Positions 1 to 7,085 of a DNA stretch of 64,000 nucleotides are shown here, in pieces. Both the position numbers and the translations under genes were made by a program. The stretch spans positions 3,943,501 to 4,007,500 of the forward strand of contig NZ_CP015506.1 in the NCBI RefSeq assembly GCF_000294775.2, in the 5' to 3' direction. Each line of letters begins with the position of its first letter. The stretch's first letter is position 1. The stretch is from Cytobacillus oceanisediminis 2691 (GTDB taxonomy: Bacteria > Bacillota > Bacilli > Bacillales > Cytobacillaceae). A model generated the notes under the pieces. It made no database searches and had not been told where the DNA came from. It saw nothing but the letters and a program-made list of their open reading frames with translations.

Positions 1-220
1 GCCGGGCCAAGGTTTTTGAGGATTTGCCCTGTTTTTTTAAAAAGCCGAGAAATTGGACAATCTGTGTCCGCTGCACACTCTCAAGGCTTGAAATCTTCTC
101 TTCAGACTTGAGATATTTCAGATAACTTTTCAAATCTCTTTCATAAGATACAATTGTATTTTTGGCCAGGCCTTTTTCTACAAGTAAATAATGAATAAAG
201 TCCCTTAACTGATCATCCAT
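1..220 (-). CDS. xerD: Site-specific tyrosine recombinase XerD (N-terminal part; runs off the window)
   Basis: Only the first 73 codons are present, because the gene continues beyond base 1. The translation from the ATG at 218-220 begins MDDQLRDFIHYLLVEKGLAK and continues with NTIVSYERDLKSY, the typical SAM-like N-terminal DNA-binding domain of XerD. The catalytic Arg/His/Tyr domain lies outside the window. With XerC, XerD resolves chromosome dimers at dif during division. The gene follows yqzK, fur and spoIIM on the same strand, the order seen in B. subtilis (xerD was formerly ripX). Identity is firm from sequence and position; completeness cannot be judged. Confidence 0.9.
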   Translation of the reverse strand, partial: MDDQLRDFIHYLLVEKGLAKNTIVSYERDLKSYLKYLKSEEKISSLESVQRTQIVQFLGFLKKQGKSSKTLAR

Positions 221-229
221 ATGATTGCA

Positions 230-457
230 TTACTCCCCATTTAAATAGAAAAGAATTAACCGGTCCAGCAAGCTCCTATCTTCATCTGTACCGCTCGCCG
301 ACACCTTAACAGCCGCTCCCTGTGGTTCGTCATAGCGGTGATAATCCTGGTATTCTTCGTTTAACCACATAATACCATAATAAAAAAGGATTGTGCATCC
401 AGTAAAAATGACAAACACTTTAATGGTCTGAAAAGCCATACTCAGCCAGGATTTCAT
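230..457 (-). CDS. yqzK: YqzK-family small membrane protein (DUF4227)
   Basis: A 75-residue protein of unknown function, conserved between fur and xerD in bacilli. One hydrophobic segment at about residues 10-30 (TIKVFVIFTGCTILFYYGIM) is followed by a polar tail, so it is probably a single-pass membrane protein. A longer frame reaches 496, but the ATG at 455-457 has a good GGAGGACC ribosome site just upstream and gives the usual length. Its stop lies ten bases before the xerD start, suggesting co-transcription with xerD. The assignment rests on position and overall character. Confidence 0.75.
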   Translation of the reverse strand: MKSWLSMAFQTIKVFVIFTGCTILFYYGIMWLNEEYQDYHRYDEPQGAAVKVSASGTDEDRSLLDRLILFYLNGE

Positions 458-649
458 TGTTTGGTCCTCCATCACTTTTAATAAGCAAAGATTCAAATGC
501 TTTCTATTATTAAAAGGTATGCCATTTTGGACAAGAATTATACCTGAATCTGCATAATTGGCGTTTCTTCAGGGCACTCTTCCTTTTTGTTTGTTATTGG
601 GGATTTACTTTTATAACCAGGCTCTTATGGATTGTTGTTTTTCTGAAAG

Positions 650-842
650 AAGCCCGTTGATTTCAGCACGGGGCACTCCAGCTTTCCCGCGGGGAGGAAT
701 GAGAGCCTCCTCGGCTTCGCGTCTCTCCCTTCCCTCTCCTCCCGCAGAACATTGAATAAACCTCCTTGAATGAACACCGCACGAAGGAAATGCGATAGCA
801 TTTTCGAGGATCAAGTGCCCACAGCGAAGATCAACTTTGCGG
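650..842. repeat. Dispersed palindromic Bacillus-type repeat, family 1, long copy
   Basis: The left end reads CCCGTTGATTTCAGCACGGG followed by GCACT. The right end reads AGTGCCCACAGCGAAGATCA followed by ACTTTG, roughly its inverse complement. Between them are GC-rich inverted blocks (CGCGGGGAGG, GAGCCTCCTC, CTCCCGCAG). A shorter relative lies at 6922-7002. Short frames through it look like chance. This class of imperfect palindromic element occurs in many Bacillaceae genomes; no function can be read from it. Confidence 0.7.
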
Positions 843-900
843 TAAAAAATATTTTTATCCATTCGAAAACAGCAAACTTTGTGAAAATAGATCAAAATAA

Positions 901-927
901 AAAGCCCATTCTAATGTAAGAATAAGC
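901..927 (-). terminator. Rho-independent terminator after fur
   Basis: On the minus strand AGCTTATTCT-tacatt-AGAATGGGCT forms a stem with two G-U pairs and is followed by TTTTTATTTT, about 15 bases past the fur stop. It separates fur from yqzK. Confidence 0.7.
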
Positions 928-941
928 TTTGTCAATAAATA

Positions 942-1415
942 TTAGTTTTCTTCTGTTTCGGTTTCGTTGTCTGTCTGTTTATCCTGGCAGCGGTAGCAGA
1001 TGCCATGAAACGTAAGGCGGTGATCCTTTATTTTAAAGTTCCAGCGGCGTTCAACCACTTCCTCTACGTCTTCAAGCAAATCTTCCTGAATTTCATCAAC
1101 AGCTCCGCACTCAATACAGACTAAATGGTGGTGAAAATGGGCTGCCCCTTCCTGACGCAGGTCATAACGGGAAACTCCATCACCAAAGTTAATTTTATCG
1201 ACAATTTTTAGTTCAGTCAGCAATTCAAGTGTTCTATATACAGTTGCCAAGCCTATCTCAGGCGATTTCTCTTTTACTAGGAGGTAGACATCTTCCGCAC
1301 TTAAATGATCCTCTTCGTGTTCTAACAGGACGCGAACTGTTGCCTCTCGCTGTGGTGTTAGTTTATAGCTGGATGAATGCAACTGTTTTTTTATTCTTTC
1401 AATTCTGCTTTCCAT
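942..1415 (-). CDS. fur: Ferric uptake regulator Fur
   Basis: A 157-residue Fe(II)-dependent repressor of iron-uptake genes. The N-terminal winged helix covers roughly residues 1-85 (TPQREATVRVL, then the recognition region GLATVYRTLELL). The C-terminal dimerisation domain has the HFHHH metal cluster at about 93-97 and two CxxC pairs (C100/C103 and C140/C143) for structural zinc. Length is normal for Bacillus Fur, and a GGGAGGGAC ribosome site precedes the ATG. PerR and Zur are related, but the position between spoIIM and yqzK/xerD is that of Fur. A PerR-type operator lies about 100 bases upstream, matching the PerR control of fur known in B. subtilis. Confidence 0.95.
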   Translation of the reverse strand: MESRIERIKKQLHSSSYKLTPQREATVRVLLEHEEDHLSAEDVYLLVKEKSPEIGLATVYRTLELLTELKIVDKINFGDGVSRYDLRQEGAAHFHHHLVCIECGAVDEIQEDLLEDVEEVVERRWNFKIKDHRLTFHGICYRCQDKQTDNETETEEN

Positions 1416-1517
1416 ACCGAAAGTCCCTCCCTCGCCACTAACATTCTCATTATAACAGAAATGAGATCACATTCAAAATAAAATAATTATAAATAACAGA
1501 TAAAAATTACTTTCATA

Positions 1518-1532
1518 TAATAATTATTATAA
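1518..1532 (-). promoter_or_regulatory. PerR-box-like operator upstream of fur
   Basis: The bases TAATAAT-T-ATTATAA match the Per box TTATAAT-N-ATTATAA with one mismatch and sit in the perfect palindrome TATAATAATTATTATA (1516-1531). The site is about 100 bases upstream of the fur start. PerR repression of fur is established in B. subtilis; use here is inferred. AT-rich sequence raises the chance of a coincidental match. Confidence 0.55.
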
Positions 1533-1608
1533 TATGATTCAAAACATATTTAAACCTCTTTATATGTACCCTATCTTCTTTGTTTCTATCCCTTTTCCTG
1601 CACAAACA

Positions 1609-1634
1609 AAAGACAGAGCTGGTAGCTCTGCCAT
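1609..1634 (-). terminator. Terminator after spoIIM
   Basis: On the minus strand GGCAGAGCT-acc-AGCTCTG is followed by TCTTTTGTTTG, starting about 15 bases past the spoIIM stop. It separates spoIIM from fur. Confidence 0.7.
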
Positions 1635-1650
1635 TACATTCATTCATATG

Positions 1651-2295
1651 TTAGGATTGGATTGAGTTGACAACAGACTTCATTAAGACAGGCGAGATAA
1701 ACGCCTCCACTCCGGCTGCAGCAATTAGAAACAGAATGGCTACTGCAAAAGCAACCATATACCTTCCAAAAAGAGGCATCATGGGCTGACCGACTTTTTT
1801 CATAAATTGTCTTCTTATCATTTTTAAAGAGAAAGAAACAGCCAGTGCTGCAGCGAGAATAAATATAGGTATAATGATCAGATTCTGGGGAAGGACCGAT
1901 ACAAAGGAAAGCAAAAACCCTTCCCATCCCATTTGGTTAACGAGAAAACCAACTGTAAAGCCAACCACCATCCCTTTCATAAATAGAAGAATCAGAATGA
2001 CAGGCAGTCCAATTATGGAGATTCCCAAAATCCACATCAGTCCTATAAATTTTGTATTATGAAAAAAGCTCTGTTTGAATAATTCATCTGCTGCTGCAAC
2101 ATGTCCATCTGATACCTGGCCAAAAAACTGCGACAGATAATAAAATAAATCTTCCTTTTGTGTAAAGCTTAAGCTATTCACAACGATAGCCCCAAAAATG
2201 ACACCCATCAGGAATAATACAACAACAAATAAATAGATTGAGGAATGTTCGCGAAAGTGGGCTGCTGCAGCGTTCTGGTACATTTTTTTCTTCAT
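1651..2295 (-). CDS. spoIIM: Stage II sporulation protein M
   Basis: A 214-residue integral membrane protein of the DMP (SpoIID-SpoIIM-SpoIIP) peptidoglycan-remodelling machine, which thins septal wall and drives engulfment of the forespore. About five hydrophobic segments are visible, starting after the basic N-terminus at roughly residues 20-45 and including GLMWILGISIIGLPVILILL and VPQNLIIIPIFILAA-like stretches. The ATG follows AGGAGGAAGA. In B. subtilis the gene is transcribed by the mother-cell factor sigma-E; a matching -10 lies at 2351-2359. Position beside fur agrees. Confidence 0.93.
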   Translation of the reverse strand: MKKKMYQNAAAAHFREHSSIYLFVVVLFLMGVIFGAIVVNSLSFTQKEDLFYYLSQFFGQVSDGHVAAADELFKQSFFHNTKFIGLMWILGISIIGLPVILILLFMKGMVVGFTVGFLVNQMGWEGFLLSFVSVLPQNLIIIPIFILAAALAVSFSLKMIRRQFMKKVGQPMMPLFGRYMVAFAVAILFLIAAAGVEAFISPVLMKSVVNSIQS

Positions 2296-2350
2296 TGCTC
2301 TTCCTCCTAAAACAAAACAGATTGGATATTAAATTCTATGCCTGTCCCAG

Positions 2351-2359
2351 ATTTGTATG
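2351..2359 (-). promoter_or_regulatory. Candidate sigma-E -10 element for spoIIM
   Basis: The minus strand reads CATACAAAT about 55 bases before the spoIIM start, matching the sigma-E -10 consensus CATACANT in its CATACA core. The -35 side is not convincing, so this rests on one element plus the known sigma-E control of spoIIM. Confidence 0.45.
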
Positions 2360-2464
2360 ACAAAGAATTGGTTACTCCCCAATGGAAAAAAAGTCTTGAA
2401 TACTTCAGTTATTTCCGCTATAATTTTCAAAATTATTTAAATTGTCATAGAGGGGAATGAGAAA

Positions 2465-3040
2465 ATGGATTCGATTTTAAATGAGTTTCCAGAGAGGATT
2501 GAAACCGAAAGGCTATATATGAGACCTGCCTTGCCCGGAGATGGGAAAACAGTGCATGAAGCTATATTAGTTTCAGCTGCTGAGCTAAGAAAATGGCTTC
2601 CTTTTGCACAGAATGAACAATCAGTGGAAGAAACTGAAGCTGGCATCCGCAAATCTTATGCCAAGTTTATCCTTAGGGAAGATTTCCGTATCCATATTTA
2701 TAGGAAAGAAGACGATGTCTTTATTGGCTCCACTGGCCTGCATCGTATTGATTGGGATGTCCGCAAATTCGAAATAGGTTATTGGGGAGATTCGAGGTTT
2801 CAGAAAAAAGGATATATTACTGAAGCTGCCGAAGGTTTGACGAAATTTGCCTTTGAGCATTTTCAAGCGAACAGAGTGGAAATTAGATGTGATCCGAAAA
2901 ACATAAACAGCCGAAGGATTCCCGAAAGGCTGGGATACACGCTTGAAGGGGTACTAATCAATGACAGTCTGAGCGCAGATGGAAAAGAGCTTAGGGATAC
3001 ATGCATTTATGCTAAAGTATCTAAAAAACATAGAGCCTGA
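2465..3040 (+). CDS. GNAT-family N-acetyltransferase (RimJ/RimL type)
   Basis: A 191-residue protein of the GNAT acetyltransferase fold. The opening pattern ERIETERLYMRPALPGDG and the later FEIGYWGDSRFQKKGYITEA (acetyl-CoA-binding region, about 100-120) and EIRCDPKNINSRRIPERLGY are characteristic of the RimJ/RimL group, whose members acetylate N-termini of ribosomal proteins, other proteins or small molecules. The ATG follows GAGGGGAATG. It is a single plus-strand gene among minus-strand neighbours and ends in its own terminator. The substrate cannot be told from sequence. Confidence 0.85.
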   Translation: MDSILNEFPERIETERLYMRPALPGDGKTVHEAILVSAAELRKWLPFAQNEQSVEETEAGIRKSYAKFILREDFRIHIYRKEDDVFIGSTGLHRIDWDVRKFEIGYWGDSRFQKKGYITEAAEGLTKFAFEHFQANRVEIRCDPKNINSRRIPERLGYTLEGVLINDSLSADGKELRDTCIYAKVSKKHRA

Positions 3041-3058
3041 TGGGCTCTATGTTTTTTA
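3024..3058. terminator. Bidirectional terminator between the acetyltransferase and the EndoQ-like gene
   Basis: The stem AAAACATAGAGCC-tgat-GGGCTCTATGTTTT is followed by T residues on both strands. It can serve both converging genes and overlaps the plus-strand stop codon. Confidence 0.85.
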
Positions 3059-4222
3059 GATATCCATAATTTTGCCGTACTTGCCCCCGCCCCCTGCCTT
3101 GAGGTTTAATGTTCCTCCTCGGGCTTTCTCAATAAGCCTGGCTGTTTTCTCAGGGATTACTTTGCTTATTTCTGATAAAGGAACATCGTGAAGAATGGCC
3201 ATTTCAGTGCCGAAATGATTCAGCAGCTTCTCCAGCATTTTCGGGCCTAACCCTGGAATGAACTCAAGCGGCACTTGATGAATATAGGGAGGCCGTTCAA
3301 CGAGCAATTCTCCAGATGATTTTAGTTCAGAGATCCGGTCAGCCACGCCTTTGATAAATTTGTGGTTACCGCAATTTCTGCATATGCCCTTTGCTCCATC
3401 AAATGGGGCAAAACATTCAGAGCAAACAGTCTGATGGTATTTTCCAAGCAGCGGATCGAGCCCGAAATTGGCTTTCACCTTGCATTTTTCTTTTTCAGCC
3501 AAAGCCTTTTTCAGGCCAGCAAATGTTGGTGACTCCATTTCAAGGATTTGATATTCTCTTGCAATTTTTTTTAGTGAATGGGCATCTGAGTTGGTTAAAA
3601 AGGTATATCTGTGTAGTTCAGCTATTTGATCAGCCATCATAGTATCTGCACTGAGCCCCAGCTCTATTGCATCAATTAAGCCAGGATCAAACACTTCTGA
3701 CAGCGACCGTTCCACCCCTTTCCCGAATAAACTTTTAAATGGGGTAAAAACATGGGCAGGTATAAAAAGCCCATCCAGTTCCTTCACTTTTTTCTGAAGA
3801 ATTCTGCCTGAGGCATAAATTCTCTGTGAGCTTAATGTTATATTCTTTAAATGTCCCGATAGCCAGGCTGAGAAAACCTTCATAGCTGAAAGGGTCGGAA
3901 AGAAGCAAAGAACATGAATGGGGCCTTTACAGAATTCATCATATATTTCAAGCTCTGAGCCAGGTATAATCGTTAAATCTCCATACTGAAGTCCCCCGTC
4001 GCTATGTTCAGTTACCAGTCCTTTTTGAGCCAAATCCTCGATTTCAAGAATGACTTCAGGAGAATGACAATCAATAATGCCGATGATATCAAGCCCTTTT
4101 TCATTTCGGGCATGCCTGATGATATTTGTGAAGGTTAAGGATTTAGCGCCTGTTATTTTAACCGGCTTTCCCGTAAACGTACGTCCAATATGGATATGGA
4201 GATCAGTAAAAAAGCGCTTCAT
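3056..4222 (-). CDS. yqxK: EndoQ-type endonuclease, PHP and HhH domain protein (YqxK family)
   Basis: A 388-residue protein. The PHP metal-binding domain comes first (DLHIHIG at 7-13, then IIDCHSP near 49, GSELEIYDE near 88, PAHVFTPF near 155 and NSDAHSL near 211). A zinc ribbon follows (C267/C270 and C281/C284), and a helix-hairpin-helix (FIPGLGPKMLEKLLNHFG, about 321-338) sits near the end. This layout is that of EndoQ, which nicks DNA 5' of deaminated bases; bacterial homologues with this activity are known from Bacillus. The longer frame to 4285 lies inside nudF, and the ATG at 4220-4222 sits one base after the nudF stop. Linkage to nudF suggests a shared nucleotide-damage role, which is inference. 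Confidence 0.8.
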   Translation of the reverse strand: MKRFFTDLHIHIGRTFTGKPVKITGAKSLTFTNIIRHARNEKGLDIIGIIDCHSPEVILEIEDLAQKGLVTEHSDGGLQYGDLTIIPGSELEIYDEFCKGPIHVLCFFPTLSAMKVFSAWLSGHLKNITLSSQRIYASGRILQKKVKELDGLFIPAHVFTPFKSLFGKGVERSLSEVFDPGLIDAIELGLSADTMMADQIAELHRYTFLTNSDAHSLKKIAREYQILEMESPTFAGLKKALAEKEKCKVKANFGLDPLLGKYHQTVCSECFAPFDGAKGICRNCGNHKFIKGVADRISELKSSGELLVERPPYIHQVPLEFIPGLGPKMLEKLLNHFGTEMAILHDVPLSEISKVIPEKTARLIEKARGGTLNLKAGGGGKYGKIMDI

Positions 4223-4223
4223 G

Positions 4224-4775
4224 CTATTTTTTCTGCGCCTCTTGCAGCTGCAGATATTGGATAGCATAAGCGGTTTTCGCATCATAAATCCTTTGCTGCT
4301 TCAGCAGGGAAATTGCTTCATCAAGCGTTACTTCCATAAGATTCACAAATTCATCCTCATCAGGCGAAGCGGCATTTTCTTTTTTCATAAGACCCTTTGC
4401 TATATATAAATGTACCAGCTCATCGGCAAATCCAGGAGAAGTGTAGAATGAGATCAGCCATTCCATTTCCGTGCAGCCGTACCCCGTTTCTTCTTCAAGT
4501 TCCCTTTCTGCACAAACTCTGGGCTCTTCTCCTGCTTCAAGCTTTCCGGCAGGGATTTCAGCAATAATCTTATCCAGCGCTTTTCTATATTGTTCGACCA
4601 TCACTATTTTATTATCTTCTGTTACAGCCAATACAGCTACTGCCCCGGGATGTTTGATAATTTCCCGCTTCGATGTTTTGCCATTCGGCAATTCAACATC
4701 TTCCACCTGCAGACTAATGACTTTACCAGTGAAGATTTTTTCCGTATTAATCGTTCTTTCTTCTAGGCGGCTCAT
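4224..4775 (-). CDS. nudF: ADP-ribose pyrophosphatase NudF
   Basis: A 183-residue Nudix hydrolase that splits ADP-ribose to AMP and ribose-5-phosphate. The Nudix box G-x5-E-x7-REUxEExGU is complete at about residues 77-99, beginning GKLEAGEEP and ending RELEEETGY. The N-terminus (KIFTGKVISLQVEDVELPNG) and the TSPGFADE loop after the box are typical of the ADPR-pyrophosphatase subgroup. The ATG follows CAGGAGTGA. It is the first gene of a pair with the EndoQ-like gene, and the order nudF-mciZ-yqkF is that of B. subtilis. Confidence 0.93.
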   Translation of the reverse strand: MSRLEERTINTEKIFTGKVISLQVEDVELPNGKTSKREIIKHPGAVAVLAVTEDNKIVMVEQYRKALDKIIAEIPAGKLEAGEEPRVCAERELEEETGYGCTEMEWLISFYTSPGFADELVHLYIAKGLMKKENAASPDEDEFVNLMEVTLDEAISLLKQQRIYDAKTAYAIQYLQLQEAQKK

Positions 4776-4809
4776 TGTTTTTAAGTCACTCCTGTTCTAT
4801 TCCGATAAT

Positions 4810-4824
4810 GATTGCTCATACATT
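4810..4824 (+). promoter_or_regulatory. Candidate sigma-E promoter of mciZ (-10 region)
   Basis: CATACATT at 4817-4824 matches the sigma-E -10 consensus CATACANT, with a weaker TCTATT about 15 bases upstream in the -35 position. The start would fall about 22 bases before the mciZ ATG, leaving room for the GGGGGAG ribosome site at 4841-4847. This agrees with mother-cell expression known for mciZ. Confidence 0.5.
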
Positions 4825-4853
4825 TTATCATACTTGATGAGGGGGAGTATGGC

Positions 4854-4988
4854 ATGAAGGTGTATGTCCACAAAAGGGGAATTATTCTGACCGGAAAAGC
4901 CTGGGAAGTCCGTGAGAAATTAAAACAATACAGCAGGCAGTACGTTCTTGTAAAAGACTGGGTTGAATCTCAGAACAATATAAAATGA
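4854..4988 (+). CDS. mciZ: MciZ, mother-cell inhibitor of FtsZ (44 aa)
   Basis: A very short gene encoding a 44-residue peptide that starts MKVYVHKRGIILTGKAWEVR and carries the family signature GKAWEVR-x-KL-x-Y followed by VKDW. It resembles B. subtilis MciZ (40 residues) along its length. MciZ caps the minus end of FtsZ filaments in the mother cell and blocks Z-ring formation during sporulation. The GGGGGAG ribosome site is 6-7 bases before the ATG. Its place between nudF (divergent) and the yqkF homologue is that of B. subtilis mciZ, which supports the call. Confidence 0.9.
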   Translation: MKVYVHKRGIILTGKAWEVREKLKQYSRQYVLVKDWVESQNNIK

Positions 4989-5060
4989 TAAGCCTCTAAA
5001 TTTGAGTATGCCTCATTTGTTTATGTACAATTATAGAAAACACTCAAATGAGGTGGGTAC

Positions 5061-5984
5061 TTGAAAAAGAGAAGACTTGGAAACTCAGACTTGTACGTAA
5101 GCGAGCTTGGGCTGGGCTGCATGTCAATTGGCACCAACCCTTCCCAGGCTCAGGAGATTATTGAAGCTGCCCTTGAGGAAGGAATCAATTATTTTGATAC
5201 AGCTGACTTATATGACTTTGGCGAAAATGAAAAGCTTGTTGGACAATCCTTAAAGAGTGTCCGGGAACAGGTTATCATTGCTACCAAAGCCGGCAACCGC
5301 TGGAATAATAATAAAGATGGCTGGAGCTGGGATCCCTCAAAAAGCCACATCAAAGAAGCTGTAAAGGACAGTTTAAAAAGGCTGGGCACAGACTATATTG
5401 ATTTATATCAGCTTCATGGAGGCACGATTGAAGATCCTATTGATGAAACCATTGAAGCATTTGAGGAACTGAAGGAAGAAGGATACATCCGGCAATATGG
5501 CATATCCTCCATCCGTCCAAATGTGATCCGTGAATATGCTTCAAAGTCCTCCATCATTTCGGTCATGATGCAATACAGCATTCTAGATCGGCGACCGGAA
5601 GAAGAAGCTTTACCGCTTCTAAATCAAAAAGGCATCAGCGCGGTTACAAGAGGTCCGCTCGCTAAAGGTCTGCTCAGCGACAAAATGCTGTATAAGGCAA
5701 CGGAGTCAGTTAAAAAGAAAGGCTATTTGGATTACAGCTATGCTGAATTGGAAGAAACGCTTACCAGCATCAGGGAAAAAATTTCGGATGAGCGCTCCAT
5801 GACTGAGATAGCATTTCAGTATAATCTTGCGGATCCCGCTGTCGCTTCCGTGACGGCAGGTGCCAGCAAGGCAGAGCAAGTTAGAGCAAATGCAAGAGCA
5901 ATAAGAGCTAATCCCCTGAATAAAGATGAATTGACTATTATTCAATCCATTGCCAAGCTAAACAAATATGAGCAGCATCGATAA
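5061..5984 (+). CDS. yqkF: Aldo/keto reductase (YqkF family)
   Basis: A 307-residue NADPH-dependent oxidoreductase with a TIM-barrel fold. The catalytic tetrad is recognisable: Asp and Tyr in YFDTADLYDFGENE (about 44-57), Lys in IATKAGN and His in LYQLHGG. C-terminal cofactor-binding residues lie around VTAGASKAEQV. The start is TTG at 5061, placed after GAGGTGGG; the nearby ATG at 5048 is out of frame. The gene follows mciZ and ends at a strong terminator. The physiological substrate is unknown. Confidence 0.88.
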   Translation: MKKRRLGNSDLYVSELGLGCMSIGTNPSQAQEIIEAALEEGINYFDTADLYDFGENEKLVGQSLKSVREQVIIATKAGNRWNNNKDGWSWDPSKSHIKEAVKDSLKRLGTDYIDLYQLHGGTIEDPIDETIEAFEELKEEGYIRQYGISSIRPNVIREYASKSSIISVMMQYSILDRRPEEEALPLLNQKGISAVTRGPLAKGLLSDKMLYKATESVKKKGYLDYSYAELEETLTSIREKISDERSMTEIAFQYNLADPAVASVTAGASKAEQVRANARAIRANPLNKDELTIIQSIAKLNKYEQHR

Positions 5985-6006
5985 TAATAGCTTGTAATAA
6001 TGAGAG

Positions 6007-6043
6007 TAGAAGGGGCTGATGGAAAGTCAGCCCCTTCTTTTTT
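6007..6043 (+). terminator. Strong terminator after yqkF
   Basis: AGAAGGGGCTGA-tggaaag-TCAGCCCCTTCT is followed by TTTTTT, about 25 bases past the stop. Confidence 0.92.
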
Positions 6044-6078
6044 TGAAAGATAAGAATATGTAATTTCTGAAGTTAGAT

Positions 6079-6147
6079 AACTGTCCAGCTCAGGCACCAT
6101 CGGCTCTCGGGCCTAAGCTGCTAAGCGTGCGCCTTCCGCTTTTCTTA
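6079..6147 (-). repeat. Dispersed modular repeat, family 2, copy 1 (reverse orientation)
   Basis: Reading the minus strand, it starts TAAGAAAAGCGGAAGGCGCA and ends GAGCTGGACAG, the same start and end modules as the copies near 15.4, 23.0, 54.3, 61.6 and 62.7 kb. It abuts the yqkE stop codon and fills the gap after the yqkF terminator. Confidence 0.7.
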
Positions 6148-6393
6148 TTATTTGAACTCTTTCCAGTTAAGATCGCTTTCTCCAAGCAGTTCTTCAAAAC
6201 TTTTATTTTTTTCGCGCAGTCTTCTTTCCTCTCTTTTTTTGCGCTCATCTTCTTCCTTCTGTTTATCTTCGGCAGCTTTTAATTCCTGCTTTTTCCCTTT
6301 TAATTGCTCCATTAAGTCCTGGTTTAGCATATCGCCAAGCGTGACTGGCTTATCGTCTTTTTTAGGCTGGGAATGGTGTTTTTTCTTTTTCAT
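6148..6393 (-). CDS. yqkE: YqkE-like small charged protein (DUF3886)
   Basis: An 81-residue, very hydrophilic protein: a Lys/His-rich start (MKKKKHHSQPKKDDKP), then a long run rich in Lys, Glu and Arg (about 30-68) predicted to be helical or coiled coil, ending FEELLGESDLNWKEFK. The C-terminal FEELL-SDLNWKEFK motif and the position next to yqkF match the YqkE/DUF3886 family of unknown function. GAGGGGATTAT precedes the ATG. No enzymatic feature is visible. Confidence 0.75.
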   Translation of the reverse strand: MKKKKHHSQPKKDDKPVTLGDMLNQDLMEQLKGKKQELKAAEDKQKEEDERKKREERRLREKNKSFEELLGESDLNWKEFK

Positions 6394-6470
6394 ATAATCC
6401 CCTCATCAACTAATTTTGCCATTTATTATATCATATTTTTCTATTCATGAAGGAACAGGCTGCATGGCTA

Positions 6471-6842
6471 TTACGACAAATACTCCAGGAACTCAATTCT
6501 GTTTCCGAATGGATCATCAACAAAGAATCGCTTCCTTCCTTCTATTGGCGGTTCTTCCTTTATAGCTATCTTCTGCTCTTGGAGACTGCTTCTCAAGTCT
6601 TCGAGGTTTTCTACAATGAATCCAGGGTGGGCTTTTTTGGGCGGTAGGAAGCCTTCCTGCACCCCGATATGGATTTCCTGATCTCCGCATATAAACCAGC
6701 AGCCACCGCGCTTCTGAAGATTTTCAGGCTTGGGAATTTCCTTCAGTCCAAGCTGCTCACCGTAAAATTTCCTCGCTGCATCCTCGCAGCCTTTTGGAGC
6801 TGCCAGCTGGATATGATCGATTCCTTTAAATGAAAAACTCAT
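6471..6842 (-). CDS. VOC-superfamily (glyoxalase/dioxygenase-like) protein
   Basis: A 123-residue protein with one vicinal-oxygen-chelate domain made of two beta-alpha-beta-beta-beta modules. The first His is in GIDHIQLAAP, the E/H positions follow in DQEIHIGVQEG, and the end RKRFFVDDPFGNRIEFLEYL is the hallmark of this fold. Members include glyoxalases, fosfomycin-resistance enzymes and dioxygenases; the reaction cannot be assigned. A GAGGAG ribosome site precedes the ATG. It stands alone between yqkE and a copy of repeat family 1. Confidence 0.82.
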   Translation of the reverse strand: MSFSFKGIDHIQLAAPKGCEDAARKFYGEQLGLKEIPKPENLQKRGGCWFICGDQEIHIGVQEGFLPPKKAHPGFIVENLEDLRSSLQEQKIAIKEEPPIEGRKRFFVDDPFGNRIEFLEYLS

Positions 6843-6921
6843 TTTTTCTCCTCTTTTCTTTCAACCTCTTATTAAGAGGCCTATTTCTATTTCTCATTAG
6901 TTGTTTGCACTTTTGAATGCT

Positions 6922-7002
6922 GCCCGTTGATTTCCGCTGCAGGCACTCAAGCTTTCCCGCGGGGAGGAACGAGAGCCTCCTCCCGCAGGACATTGAGTTA
7001 TG
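6922..7002. repeat. Dispersed palindromic repeat, family 1, short copy
   Basis: It contains GCCCGTTGATTTCCGCTGCA, GGCACTC, CTTTCCCGCGGGGAGGAACG, GAGCCTCCTC and CCGCAGGACATTGA, matching the copy at 650-842 but lacking the interior and the right inverse end. It lies between the VOC gene and the scoB terminator. Confidence 0.7.
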
Positions 7003-7048
7003 TGCAAATATAAACACTGAAATTTATTAAAAACAATTCAAAAATAAT

Positions 7049-7079
7049 GAAAAGCACAGCATGCAGCTGTACTTTTCAA
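7049..7079 (-). terminator. Terminator after scoB
   Basis: On the minus strand AAAAGTACAGC-tgcat-GCTGTGCTTTT is followed by CATTATTTTTG, just past the scoB stop. Confidence 0.75.
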
Positions 7080-7085
7080 AAGAAA

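Noticed and set aside
558..755. 65-codon frame downstream of fur
   Set aside because: It runs through repeat family 1, and its Arg/Ser/Pro-rich end is encoded by the palindromic GC blocks.
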